Translations under genes and position numbers: made by a program
The notes under the pieces: model-generated
What the model saw: the letters and a program-made list of their open reading frames with translations, nothing else
The model's database searches: none
What the model was told of the DNA's origin: nothing
Assembly (NCBI RefSeq): GCF_001187555.1
Contig: NZ_LFIJ01000002.1
Coordinates: 559,920 to 623,919, forward strand
Origin: Gilvimarinus polysaccharolyticus
GTDB taxonomy: Bacteria > Pseudomonadota > Gammaproteobacteria > Pseudomonadales > Cellvibrionaceae
DNA: 64,000 nt
Direction of reading: 5' to 3'
Shown here: positions 53,626 to 62,119 of the stretch, piece after piece
How positions within the stretch are numbered: the stretch's first letter is position 1
How the letters are laid out: every line of letters begins with the position of its first letter

Positions 53626-55470
53626 ATGTTACTAGAGCTAATTAGCCTAGCTTTTAAGGCATTATTGTTGCTTGGCCATGCCAGCATATTGGGTGCTGCT
53701 GGCCTAAGTGTGGCGAGAGTATTACAGCGCGACAGTATTTTGGTAAATAATACGGCACTGTATGGTTTTTTTGTTTTATCTTTAGGGCTTTCGTTACAAA
53801 TATTTTTACTGTTTATATTAGCATTAGTGGGCTGTTTAACCAGTGGTGCGGTAATGGTTACAGCTGGGATAATATTATGCCTTAGCGTATTATTTTTGTG
53901 GTGTTTCGCATCATCGACAAACCGCCTGCCTACTCTTCGTTGCAACTTCTTAGCACTTTTATCGGCGATATTATTTTTTCTATTAGTACTGCTCGTATCT
54001 TACCACTCGCCAGGTGTTTGGGACGATACGATGTATCAACTACCCCTGGCGCGTCACTACTTAGAGCAACAATCGCTGGTATTACATGAGTACGTGCGTT
54101 TTGGTTTGTTTCCGCAAAACATCAATTTATTAATGGTTGTAGGGTTGTTGTTTGGTGATGCAACTCTCGCCCAGTTGTTTTGTACTCTTCCTCTATTTGT
54201 TATGGCACTAGGTTTAATGGGGGTAAGTCAACACTTCAGTGGCCAATGGTTGTGGGGCGCGATAACCGGCTTATTGCTTTTTATACTGCAGCCGGTACGT
54301 GAGACGTTAGGCTATGCCTATGTAGATAACGGGCTTGCACTGTTTTGCTTTGCTGCCTCATTGGCTTTGGCATGCTGGTATGAAAAGCATAGGCAGTCAC
54401 AAGGATTTGGGTGGGTATTAATAAGTGCGATTTTAGCTGGAACCGCGGCGGGCAGTAAGTTGTTTGGCGGTGTTTTTGTGGCTTTATTGGGTATTTATTT
54501 GGTGTTTTCCAGTCGCGATATTAAAACGGTATTGTGGTTTTCGCTGCTTACTTTAATTACCGGTGTGGGTTGGTATTTACGCAGTTTTATTATCTCGGGT
54601 GATCCGGTACATCCAGCCGGTGGGCCGTATTTTGGGTATTTTTTGTGGGATGCAGTAGATCTTGCCTCTCAGTATGGCGAGCAAAAAACATTTGGTGTTA
54701 CTCGTAATTTGCTCTACTTGCCATTAAGTTTATGGACGGCAGGGGTTGTATTATGGGTTTTGGCCTTTGTTAGTTTATGTTTAACAAAAGTGCCGCGCTT
54801 GATTAGAATGCTACAAGTTATTTTTATTCTGTATTTTTTGTTTTGGTTTTATGTATCTCAAGTAGATCGATATTTGTCTCCTATTTATGGGGTGGGCATG
54901 GCATTAAGTGCCTATACGTTATCCAGAGGCTATTATTTTTTAGAGCAATACTTACAGTTTTTAAGAGTATTTAAACGGCCCGCAGTCATGGTTTTGTCAG
55001 GTGGCCTTACTTTGTTATTGTTTGTTTCTGGTGTTTTTTATCAGTATCGTGACCGGGATATAATCGCTGCTATTGAGCGACGGGTAGATTATTTATTTAA
55101 TTATGGTGATAGAGAAAAATATAATAATCGGCCAGGAGTACAATTATTCTTAGCGGCAGATAAACATATTAACCAGTATGGTTCACGCTTAATGCAATTA
55201 GGTTTTGAAAATGCAGTTTATTTTTTCTCGGGAGTGACGATTGGAGATTGGTATGGTGTAGGTCGCTACCGAGATCGGGTAAATTGTAATAATCAGGGCT
55301 GCACCCCGCTGTCGCCTAAAGCAATGAAGCAGCAGCTTAAAAGCTTTAATAGTAAAATGTTAGTGATTTCGACGCATAGATATCCGAAATTTAATCCAGA
55401 TACCTATGAGTCAGAGTTTGACATTGTTACCCGTGATGAGCATGGTGTATTGTTTGTGTTAAAAAATTAG
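53626..55470 (+). CDS. Polytopic membrane protein, probable GT-C glycosyltransferase
   Basis: A 614-residue protein with roughly a dozen hydrophobic helices. A short loop after the fourth helix carries YHSPGVWDDTMYQLPLARHY; paired acidic residues at this position are typical of lipid-sugar-dependent GT-C transferases, and ITGVGWYLRSFIISGDPVHP fits a later loop. The last 120 residues (from about 490) are soluble. Family assignment is by topology and motif only. Divergent from the GT2-GtrA pair, which makes a surface glycosylation function likely. Confidence 0.75.
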   Translation: MLLELISLAFKALLLLGHASILGAAGLSVARVLQRDSILVNNTALYGFFVLSLGLSLQIFLLFILALVGCLTSGAVMVTAGIILCLSVLFLWCFASSTNRLPTLRCNFLALLSAILFFLLVLLVSYHSPGVWDDTMYQLPLARHYLEQQSLVLHEYVRFGLFPQNINLLMVVGLLFGDATLAQLFCTLPLFVMALGLMGVSQHFSGQWLWGAITGLLLFILQPVRETLGYAYVDNGLALFCFAASLALACWYEKHRQSQGFGWVLISAILAGTAAGSKLFGGVFVALLGIYLVFSSRDIKTVLWFSLLTLITGVGWYLRSFIISGDPVHPAGGPYFGYFLWDAVDLASQYGEQKTFGVTRNLLYLPLSLWTAGVVLWVLAFVSLCLTKVPRLIRMLQVIFILYFLFWFYVSQVDRYLSPIYGVGMALSAYTLSRGYYFLEQYLQFLRVFKRPAVMVLSGGLTLLLFVSGVFYQYRDRDIIAAIERRVDYLFNYGDREKYNNRPGVQLFLAADKHINQYGSRLMQLGFENAVYFFSGVTIGDWYGVGRYRDRVNCNNQGCTPLSPKAMKQQLKSFNSKMLVISTHRYPKFNPDTYESEFDIVTRDEHGVLFVLKN

Positions 55471-55574
55471 CGGCTATTTTAATGAGTTAAATCATGTGTC
55501 AGATTTTTCGTGAATAAAGCTAATTCATAAAAATAAGAGTTTGATAAGAATGTGGTGATAATGTTAAAGATTAT

Positions 55575-55890
55575 TTATTTTTTCTGATAAATTCTATTAA
55601 AGCTTGCTGGGCTAAAGCCATTCATGCGTTTACCGCCAGCTAATATCACCGGAATCCCTTTTCCTCCAAGTTTATCGTAACGTTTACGCGCGGCTTGATT
55701 ATTTTTCGATATCGTATTCGGTAAACGGAATGTTGTTGGCGCGAAAGTAACGCCGAGCTTTTTTGCAGTAACCACACCAGCTGGCGTACATAACCACTCG
55801 AGTTGGAGCCTCTACTTGATAAAACACAGAGTCATCAATGGTGGCATGAGTGTAGATGTTAACTTTTACATCAATAGATTCGGATACAGG
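55575..55890 (-). pseudogene. Broken glutaredoxin-like gene
   Basis: Read from the high end, the frame gives VEAPTRVVMYASWCGYCKKA and continues through NNIPFTEYDIEK to a stop at 55699-55701. The remainder (NNQAARKRYDKLGGKGIPVI, RMNGFSPASFNRIYQ) continues in another frame. Together they form one glutaredoxin-family domain with redox motif CGYC. The shift lies in a run of five A residues at 55702-55706: one A too many, or two too few. No good start codon or signal peptide precedes it; the open frame begins right after the stop of the upstream gene, so the N terminus also seems lost. A GTG at 55825-55827 is the only near start. A sequencing error in the A run would explain the shift but not the missing start. 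Confidence 0.75.
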
Positions 55891-56406
55891 TTATGCAAAC
55901 AGTGATAGCCCCAACGCAGGAGTGTCGCCCGTTTGTACCTTAAGATAAGAGGTGATGGCGTCCGGTAAGGCATCGGTATTGATTCGCTCGGGTAAATTTT
56001 GTTGCCAAGCGTGGGCGGCGGCTCGAACATTAGCCATGTTTTGAGTGTTTAAGCTGATAGCTGTCACGGCAGCGTTAGACGTCTGGCCGTTAAAATTGTG
56101 ATTTTTCGAGCTGGGATTATCTGAGGACGCCGGCTCTAGGGGGGTGCTGGTAACCGGTAAAAACTCCCCGTTGGTTAAAATAGTATCAATAAAATCCAGA
56201 GCATTCTGTGCGGTCTTGGTTTGGTCCTCTGGATTTTGATCTAAGTTGTCAGGCTTGGTCTGCGGGGCACGGTTGATTCGCTCTAAGGGCTGCAGTCCGT
56301 TGTTTGCGAGGCTAAGGTTTGGGCGTGCGTTAGCAAACGATGCGGGCTCGCTGTTGTATGCCTTAAGCGGCGCTATAGTGCTGAAAAATGAGGCCGGTTG
56401 AATCAT
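55891..56406 (-). CDS. Hypothetical protein, low complexity
   Basis: A 171-residue protein with no recognised domain. It is rich in Asn, Ala, Pro and Ser, lacks a signal peptide, and looks disordered except for short helical pieces (about 70-90 and 120-160). Codon pattern and a clean start support it as a possible gene, but a spurious reading cannot be excluded. Its stop codon abuts the frame of the broken glutaredoxin-like gene. Confidence 0.5.
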   Translation of the reverse strand: MIQPASFFSTIAPLKAYNSEPASFANARPNLSLANNGLQPLERINRAPQTKPDNLDQNPEDQTKTAQNALDFIDTILTNGEFLPVTSTPLEPASSDNPSSKNHNFNGQTSNAAVTAISLNTQNMANVRAAAHAWQQNLPERINTDALPDAITSYLKVQTGDTPALGLSLFA

Positions 56407-56519
56407 TTTACGGTTACGGGGCTATAAAAGATTGTTGATTATAAAACAACCAGTGGCCGGTGTCAGCCATTGGTTGGTTAGAGACTTAATGTGCAATCAA
56501 GTATAGCGTTGATGTTTTA

Positions 56520-56810
56520 TCACATGCCTTCGGCCCGTTCCTCCAAACACTCGTAAGAGCCCATTTCAAATTCGCGGCAAATCCAAGGGCGGTTTTCGTA
56601 GATGGTGCACAACATAGTTTTTCGGTCGAGCGCCGAGCACCAGCCGTCGTTTAAGCGCAGCATGGTTTCGCCACCCCATTTATCTGTGGCGATATGTTTT
56701 TTGGGTACACCTGTTTCGCTAATTAGCAGCACCTCTAAGCGGCAACAGCAAGCTTTACAGGTAGAGCATGTCACTGTGGGTTCGGATAGGTTTTTAACGT
56801 TAATAGTCAT
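56520..56810 (-). CDS. YkgJ-family cysteine-cluster protein
   Basis: A 96-residue soluble protein with the family cysteine pattern: CSTCKACCCRLEVLL near residue 15, WCSALDRKTMLCTIYENRPW in the middle, then CREF and YEC. Such clusters bind zinc or an iron-sulphur centre. Biological role unknown. The short basic spacing and the conserved YxNRPxxCRxFE stretch make the assignment secure. Confidence 0.88.
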   Translation of the reverse strand: MTINVKNLSEPTVTCSTCKACCCRLEVLLISETGVPKKHIATDKWGGETMLRLNDGWCSALDRKTMLCTIYENRPWICREFEMGSYECLEERAEGM

Positions 56811-56985
56811 AGTACTGCCGAGATAGTGCTGAGATAGTGCCGGGGTGCAGCATAGTCTGTTGTATGGCGCTAATGTTACCCCTAATAACGGTAATTATCT
56901 TGTGTTTGGTGAGCATAGTTGACGGAAGGTAAAGATGTATCGGTAGTTTAGTGCTTTGTGAGGAATAGAAGGCTCGGCTAGTTGC

Positions 56986-57019
56986 AATAAAAGCCACGCG
57001 GGTTGAATACCCGCGTGGC
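56986..57019 (-). terminator. Terminator of the DUF4168 gene
   Basis: GCCACGCGGGT (56993-57003) pairs perfectly with ACCCGCGTGGC (57009-57019). Read on the minus strand it is followed by TTTT, seven bases after the stop of the gene at 57026. Confidence 0.85.
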
Positions 57020-57025
57020 ATAAGT

Positions 57026-57445
57026 TTAGCTATCGGACGGTGCCGTGGTGCTTTCGTTAATCGCCGATGAAATTCTCTGACGCAGTTGCTCGTTATCATT
57101 AGCTGCAAGCGCGATTTTTTTGTACTCATCTAAGCTTAGGCCTGTTTCGGTAATGGCCGCCTGCATGTCACTTTGAGCTTCTTTCTGTAGCTGTTGAGAT
57201 TTTTCTGGATTATCGCTGGTGGCCTGAAGCTTTGTGGCGTACTCCTGGTTTAACGTTTGCACAGCAACATACGCTGCAACAAAATCTCCTACTTGCTCGT
57301 CACTTACGTTTATTGCTGGTGCCGCTTGTTCTGGCATTGCTGGTGCAGTGGGTGCTTGAGGTTTTTGCTCGGCGGCGTAAACACCCGTAGAGGCAAGGCC
57401 AGTAGCAATAACGATACTTAATAGCGACTGTTTCACGGTTTTCAT
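57026..57445 (-). CDS. DUF4168 domain protein, exported
   Basis: A 139-residue protein with a signal peptide (residues 1-24, ending VYAAE), a proline/alanine-rich linker, and a helical DUF4168 domain (about 47-130) with DEQVGDFVAAYVAVQTLNQE and GLSLDEYKKIALAA. The family is common in proteobacteria and cyanobacteria; its function is not known. Single gene with its own terminator. Confidence 0.85.
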   Translation of the reverse strand: MKTVKQSLLSIVIATGLASTGVYAAEQKPQAPTAPAMPEQAAPAINVSDEQVGDFVAAYVAVQTLNQEYATKLQATSDNPEKSQQLQKEAQSDMQAAITETGLSLDEYKKIALAANDNEQLRQRISSAINESTTAPSDS

Positions 57446-57741
57446 AGTAGACTCCTAGTTACTTAAGTAGACATTAAAATGTACTGGACTAGCAGGAGCA
57501 TGAACCGTGCCGGTTTTTAAAGCGCCTGATCTGGGCGAGTTAGCATGATGGTGATTGAATAATTTGTAATATTTACTAAAAAATAATTTATAGTGAGTAA
57601 AACATTCTTACTTATGTGTGGGGTGCATAAAATATAAATTAACAATAAAACTGCGTCACATTTTTTATTTTTAATAATTTATAACTATACAGTAATTAGT
57701 CAGAGTGGGTTTCTAATGCATTTCAGTAAGCATTATTGGCG
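57446..57741. other. AT-rich spacer upstream of the DUF4168 gene
   Basis: A 296 bp stretch with long A/T runs (57550-57720) and no supported gene. It probably carries the promoter of the minus-strand DUF4168 gene at its left end. Nothing else was recognised. Confidence 0.4.
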
Positions 57742-58074
57742 TTAATATTTTTTACCTAAAGAGTTCTTTAGCTGGCGAATTTTCTTTGCTAGCTCAGGGC
57801 GTTGTTGTTGCCATTTCTCGGTGTAATTAGGTCTGTGGCCGAGATCGACGTAGTCGGTACTGTTAGGTTTGTCTCGTAAATGCGCTGGCATATTATTAGG
57901 TGGTTTGGCGGTAAATAGATAAAATAATGGGCCTAAGATAGGAATTAATGTTAAAGCGGTACGAGTTGCTTTAAAGAACAAATAGTCTGAGGTTTTCCAC
58001 AGTTGGTAGATTAGCCAAAAAGACAGAAGTTCAGAGGCAAGCGTTGCCCACTGTAAAAAGCTAAGTTTGATCAT
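57742..58074 (-). CDS. Small membrane protein, unknown function
   Basis: A 110-residue protein with two hydrophobic segments (about 8-25 and 35-55, ILGPLFYLFTAKPP) and a hydrophilic, basic C-terminal half (YTEKWQQQRPELAKKIRQL). It is not recognised as a known family. The pattern of a helical hairpin plus cytoplasmic tail resembles phospholipase-D-nuclease N-terminal-like membrane proteins, but the link is weak. It may share a transcript with the small gene at 58130-58342. Confidence 0.6.
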   Translation of the reverse strand: MIKLSFLQWATLASELLSFWLIYQLWKTSDYLFFKATRTALTLIPILGPLFYLFTAKPPNNMPAHLRDKPNSTDYVDLGHRPNYTEKWQQQRPELAKKIRQLKNSLGKKY

Positions 58075-58129
58075 AATAATCCATTATATTTTATTAATGC
58101 CACAAGTCTATTGAGGTTGTGGCTAATAA

Positions 58130-58342
58130 TTATTCTTCCGTCGCGCGATACTGCAAAATAAGACTTAATATTTCATGATCACTTGTGGTTGATTTTAACG
58201 ATTCATTGATGGATGTTCTTTGCGGTAGAAATATATTAAATTTAGCGCGCAAAATCTTTTCTACCTGTTCATCATCCATAGGGTCAAAATCTTTTCCAGT
58301 GTAAATACGAATACGGTTATAAATAAATTCTTTGTTATTCAT
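58130..58342 (-). CDS. Small soluble hypothetical protein
   Basis: A 70-residue acidic protein (MNNKEFIYNRIRIYTGKDFD at its start) without signal peptide or known domain. The spacing to the gene at 57742-58074 (55 bases) suggests co-transcription. Its helical C terminus (HEILSLILQYRATEE) is plausible for a folded protein. Confidence is moderate because of the short length. Confidence 0.5.
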   Translation of the reverse strand: MNNKEFIYNRIRIYTGKDFDPMDDEQVEKILRAKFNIFLPQRTSINESLKSTTSDHEILSLILQYRATEE

Positions 58343-58759
58343 AAGAATGGTTTCTATTTTTTAAATTTAAATCATTAACAGCAGGAATTTATAGATCAAT
58401 TTTTAAGTGTTCATTGCCGAGAGCTGCTTCGGTAAGAAGGATGAGCCGTAATTTTATGAAGGCTTAGTATTGAAGCGATGAGGAAACACGTGCATATCAC
58501 CTGATGAGTCTAGTACCTCTCCTTCCTACTTGGCAGAGCTAAGACTATAAACGGTTTTGGGTTTGTTGGGAATGGTGGCAGTGTAGTATAGGGTTGTAAT
58601 TGCCAATAGGCATTGATCTTAACGATATTAGTACCGTTTCTAGGTTAAGCCGTGCGATATGCGCCACCTAGGTATGGCGCCATGTAAGGTGGTTATTGGT
58701 ATACAAGCTTGCGCTCAGCTCCGTCATCACCTGACAGTATAGTGTATCGAGCTTTTAAT
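58343..58759. other. Intergenic region without a supported gene
   Basis: A 417 bp stretch. It contains a 6 bp hairpin GCGCCA/TGGCGC (58661-58666 with 58675-58680) around CCTAGGTA. A CTGATGAG sequence near 58502 recalls a hammerhead core but the other core elements are absent. Otherwise nothing was recognised. Confidence 0.4.
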
Positions 58760-59365
58760 TTAGGGTAGATTTAATTGCTTATTATGAACGGTAGATAGAG
58801 TAAGCAGCGCACATATTGCCCCCAGTAAAGCCAGCCCCATATCTGATTGCGTATCCCAAATATAACCTTGTGTGCCTAAAAATGCCTCCGCATCTTCGCC
58901 TGTACCAAGGGCTACCCACCATTCAATAAGCTCATAAAATGCACTGAAGGCTAAACAAAACGATACGATAATAATATTGCGCCAAAAGTCTCCATTTACG
59001 ATACCTTTACGTATGAGTATTTCTCTGGCTAATAAGGCCGGTACAAAACCCTGAAAAAAGTGACCTACTTTATCGTAGTTGTTTCTTTCTGCGCCAAACA
59101 AGCCATCAAATAACGGCACTTCTGCATAGGTATAATGACCGCCGACCATTAACACAAGGCAGTGTGCCAGTATAAAAAAATACAATATTGGCGTCAGCTT
59201 AAAAGACTTATAGGTGGTGGCGATTAAAATAACGCCAATAATAGTTGGCACAACTTCTAAAAACCATGTGAATTGATCTTTGGGGTTTATGCCAGACCAG
59301 ACCAAAACCACTGAAAAAATTACTAGCCACAGATATTTAATGTTAGATACCCCTGAAACGCCCAA
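58760..59365 (-). CDS. YjdF-like inner-membrane protein (DUF2238)
   Basis: A 201-residue protein with about six hydrophobic helices. The family core is clear: AHCLVLMVGGHYTYAEVPLF, NYDKVGHFFQGFVPALLARE, and FYELIEWWVALGTGEDAEAF, then WDTQSDMGLALLGA. Function is unknown in all bacteria studied. The gene is alone, minus strand, 135 bases from the next gene. Confidence 0.88.
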   Translation of the reverse strand: MGVSGVSNIKYLWLVIFSVVLVWSGINPKDQFTWFLEVVPTIIGVILIATTYKSFKLTPILYFFILAHCLVLMVGGHYTYAEVPLFDGLFGAERNNYDKVGHFFQGFVPALLAREILIRKGIVNGDFWRNIIIVSFCLAFSAFYELIEWWVALGTGEDAEAFLGTQGYIWDTQSDMGLALLGAICALLTLSTVHNKQLNLP

Positions 59366-59500
59366 ATTATTGATTCTATCCTGTGTTATAACCTAAAGCC
59401 CGTCGCCAAGCGTCAAACTACAATAATTAATATTTTTAGCACTGCTTGTGTGGCAGTAAATGCTTACCACTGGCTTTAGGTTAATTGTGCCGCCCAATAA

Positions 59501-60775
59501 TTACTTTAGCATCTGATAATATAAATACTCCCATGCCAGCTGGACGCTATACATTGGTGGGTAAGAATAATCCTCTACCTCTGCGACTCTATATTTTGGC
59601 GCGTCAAACTCTGGGTGATTAAACAATTCTTCCCAGTTAATTTTCCCGCTGGCACCTAGCTCTTTATAGTCTTTTATGTGCCAGCTTAAAAATCGGTTTG
59701 GGTGTTTTTTAAAATATTCTACTGGTTTTACTCCACCTACGTGCATCCAATAAATGTCAGCCTGAAAGGAAACATATTCTGGGTTGGTGTTCTCTAAAAA
59801 GTAGTCATAGATCCGCACACCTTCTACCCTGTTAAATTCATCGGCATGATTATGAAACGCGAAGCTTATCCCCTTTTTACGGCATAGCTCTCCTATCGCA
59901 TTATAATAATCACTATAGCGTTTAAGTTCGGCCTTGGTCGTTACGGTTTTTAATTGATTGTTAGACGTTGTTAAATATTGTACGCCGGCTGCTACATGGT
60001 CATCGATCGTTTTTGACCACCATTTTAAAGCTCTGCTCCAGTCATCACTGGCGGGAAGATCATGAAATGTCATAGAGCCTAAAAATTGCATTCCGCTGGC
60101 TTCTACGAGGTTACGAAAATCGGTTGGTGACATCCCATAAAAAGTACCATCATCATAAACAAATGTTTCTACATAGCTATAGCCCATTCGTCCAAGTTCC
60201 CGCAAGGTGGCTACAGGGTCTTTCTGCATCTCTTTGTGTACCGATACTAATTGAACGCCAATATTTTTATCTTTTGGGTTAGATTTTATATAACGAGTTT
60301 GCCAAAGGCTTTTCCCTGACTCATCAAACCCTTCAAGCAATACATTGGTCGGGGTTTGAAAATCAAACTCGACAGCTAAATAAAAGTTACCCAGCATATC
60401 GACATCTAGCATTTTCCATTTGTTTTCAGATGTAAATCGTCCCTTTCCTTTAAAAATAACACCTTCTTGATTTTGCCCTAGCGCGATAACTTGATCACTT
60501 TTTGAATCGTATCCAATCAGTTCGGTTAGTATTGGTTGGTATTCGCCATTTTGATATTGTAATACCTCCACCTGCATTGATTGGTTATCCATGAGCGAAA
60601 TATTATTCATCTTAATAGCTGGAAATGTATCGACCTTATCTGTATCGATGTGGGCGCTGCTAACCCAATGTCCAGAATATTGATGTAAGCGGTCAGATTG
60701 GGATTCTATCGAGTGTTGTGCTAAACAGCCTTGGCTAAAAAGAAAAATCAAGATTATCGATGTTATAACTCTCAT
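59501..60775 (-). CDS. Secreted sugar isomerase/epimerase-like TIM barrel with N-terminal extra domain
   Basis: A 424-residue exported protein (signal peptide 1-19, ending CLAQ). Residues about 165-420 form a xylose-isomerase-like TIM barrel: GVQLVSVHKEMQKDPVATLR, MGYSYVETFVYDDGTFYGMS, ISFAFHNHADEF, VSFQADIYWMHVGG and FLSWHIKDYKE carry the likely metal ligands (Glu, Asp, His). Residues about 25-155 are a separate beta-rich domain not recognised (perhaps a lipocalin-like or carbohydrate-binding module). The barrel resembles sugar isomerases common in Bacteroidetes. Substrate unknown; a role in periplasmic sugar or sugar-derivative handling is inferred. Confidence 0.75.
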   Translation of the reverse strand: MRVITSIILIFLFSQGCLAQHSIESQSDRLHQYSGHWVSSAHIDTDKVDTFPAIKMNNISLMDNQSMQVEVLQYQNGEYQPILTELIGYDSKSDQVIALGQNQEGVIFKGKGRFTSENKWKMLDVDMLGNFYLAVEFDFQTPTNVLLEGFDESGKSLWQTRYIKSNPKDKNIGVQLVSVHKEMQKDPVATLRELGRMGYSYVETFVYDDGTFYGMSPTDFRNLVEASGMQFLGSMTFHDLPASDDWSRALKWWSKTIDDHVAAGVQYLTTSNNQLKTVTTKAELKRYSDYYNAIGELCRKKGISFAFHNHADEFNRVEGVRIYDYFLENTNPEYVSFQADIYWMHVGGVKPVEYFKKHPNRFLSWHIKDYKELGASGKINWEELFNHPEFDAPKYRVAEVEDYSYPPMYSVQLAWEYLYYQMLK

Positions 60776-61261
60776 ATGTCTGACCTGTTATTTATTTTTA
60801 AGGCTAATCGTGCTGGACCTTAAATGATGCCAACCAATCTTAGGTTGTCGCGGTTGGGCCGGCGCTTAACCATGCATGATTCGCTTTACTTAGGGTATGA
60901 GCCAAAACGATACGTCACGATAAACCAAGACTTGCCGATTTGGAAGATGAAATAATTAGGACCAAACTCGGGGTTTAGGTGTGTGTGACAAAAAGTAAGG
61001 CTTGAACCTGATGATCTTGATTTTTATAAGCTCGTTGAGTCAATTTTCTCTTAAAGATTAGTTGCTTCGTTTTGCGACAATTACAAAACTTTTGTGTCAT
61101 TAACACATTCCATAAACAGATAAAGCTCTGTATCGCCTTCTTATGCAGGCCTTAGATGATGATGGCTGATTTCTTCATAGGTGGCATTGACGTTGCTTGT
61201 TAGCGGTTGCCTGTGCGTGATGTTTTGCGCACGCATCACTTTCAGTCAAAGGGAGACAGTT
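60776..61261. other. Intergenic region upstream of sodC
   Basis: A 486 bp region between the divergent isomerase-like gene and sodC. It must hold promoters for both, but no convincing -35/-10 pair or known regulator site was found. A short stem GTGATG/CATCAC lies near 61217-61239 in the sodC leader. No gene is supported. Confidence 0.4.
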
Positions 61262-61777
61262 ATGTTGTATTTAAAGACTTTAGCCGCCGCTTGTTGCTCG
61301 CTAGTCGTCACTCAAGCCGCTGCCGAGACCGCGTCGATTACTATGTATAGCGTTGATGCCGAAGGAACCTCGCAGGTGCTGGGTGAAATGCACATCGAAC
61401 ACAATCAGTACGGTATTTTGTTTAAGCCAGAATTATCCGGCTTGACGCCGGGCATTCATGGCTTTCATTTACACAGCAGTGGCAGTTGCGAGGCCGGCGA
61501 AGATGGCACACCCGCTGGCGCAGCGGGTGGACACTATGATCCAGTTAATATCGATAAACATGGCGCCCCTTGGGGTGAAGGCCATTTAGGCGACTTGCCG
61601 GCTCTGTATGTTTCACAAAATGGAGAAGCGACTAACGCTGTTCTTGCACCACGATTGCAACTAAGTGATTTGGATGAGAAAGCGTTGATGATTCACAGTG
61701 GTGGCGACAACTACTCTGACACGCCGTCTAAGCTCGGTGGTGGCGGCAAGCGAATCGCCTGCGGCGTTATCGATTAG
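61262..61777 (+). CDS. sodC: Cu/Zn superoxide dismutase, periplasmic
   Basis: Converts superoxide to peroxide in the periplasm. The start at ATG 61262 is chosen because AAAGGGAGA precedes it and it gives a normal signal peptide (LKTLAAACCSLVVTQAAAE); the frame extends back to a GTG at 61181 without such support. The 171-residue protein has the copper and zinc ligands in GFHLHSSGSC, GGHYDPVN, HGAPWGEGHLGDLPAL and MIHSGGDNYSD, and the disulphide cysteines in SGSCEAG and RIACGVID. It is convergent with the PepSY operon. Confidence 0.95.
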   Translation: MLYLKTLAAACCSLVVTQAAAETASITMYSVDAEGTSQVLGEMHIEHNQYGILFKPELSGLTPGIHGFHLHSSGSCEAGEDGTPAGAAGGHYDPVNIDKHGAPWGEGHLGDLPALYVSQNGEATNAVLAPRLQLSDLDEKALMIHSGGDNYSDTPSKLGGGGKRIACGVID

Positions 61778-61927
61778 CCGTTACAAGCGCGAACAGGCAT
61801 CGCCATAGACGGTGCTTGGTTAAGCACGAAAGGTAAAAGTAAGACGGTCATCTTTCACTCCGGTAGTAAGTCTATTAATTTGAGTGTCCGATAAACTCAG
61901 GGGCTTTTCAATCTTACCCGGCTTATT

Positions 61928-62119
61928 TTAAGCGCCTGATCTTGGGTTGATAAACCCCCAAATAATGATCAGTAGTGATGACGCGGTTGCCAAGACCCCG
62001 ACAAGATCCATCCACCCTTCTGTTAGTAGTGATGTCATTAGCCCGCCCAGTGTTAGAATAAAAATAACAGCAGGGGATTTGTATATCTCTAATAAATTGC
62101 GTACTTTTTGTCGCTTCAC
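61928..62119 (-). CDS. Small two-helix membrane protein
   Basis: A 63-residue protein starting at GTG and overlapping the end of the PepSY gene by four bases (GTGA), a sign of translational coupling. Two hydrophobic helices (about 15-34 and 37-56) surround TEGWMDLVG. No family was recognised. As the last gene of the TonB receptor-PepSY operon, it probably works with the PepSY membrane protein. Confidence 0.7.
   Translation of the reverse strand: MKRQKVRNLLEIYKSPAVIFILTLGGLMTSLLTEGWMDLVGVLATASSLLIIIWGFINPRSGA

Noticed and set aside
58502-58560. Possible hammerhead ribozyme (CTGATGAG)
   Set aside because: The GAAA core element and a cleavage-site stem in the right order are missing; the short spacing to the upstream GAAAC cannot hold the needed hairpins.
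61181-61261. Upstream extension of sodC to a GTG codon
   Set aside because: No ribosome site there; the internal ATG at 61262 has AAAGGGAGA upstream and yields a normal signal peptide.
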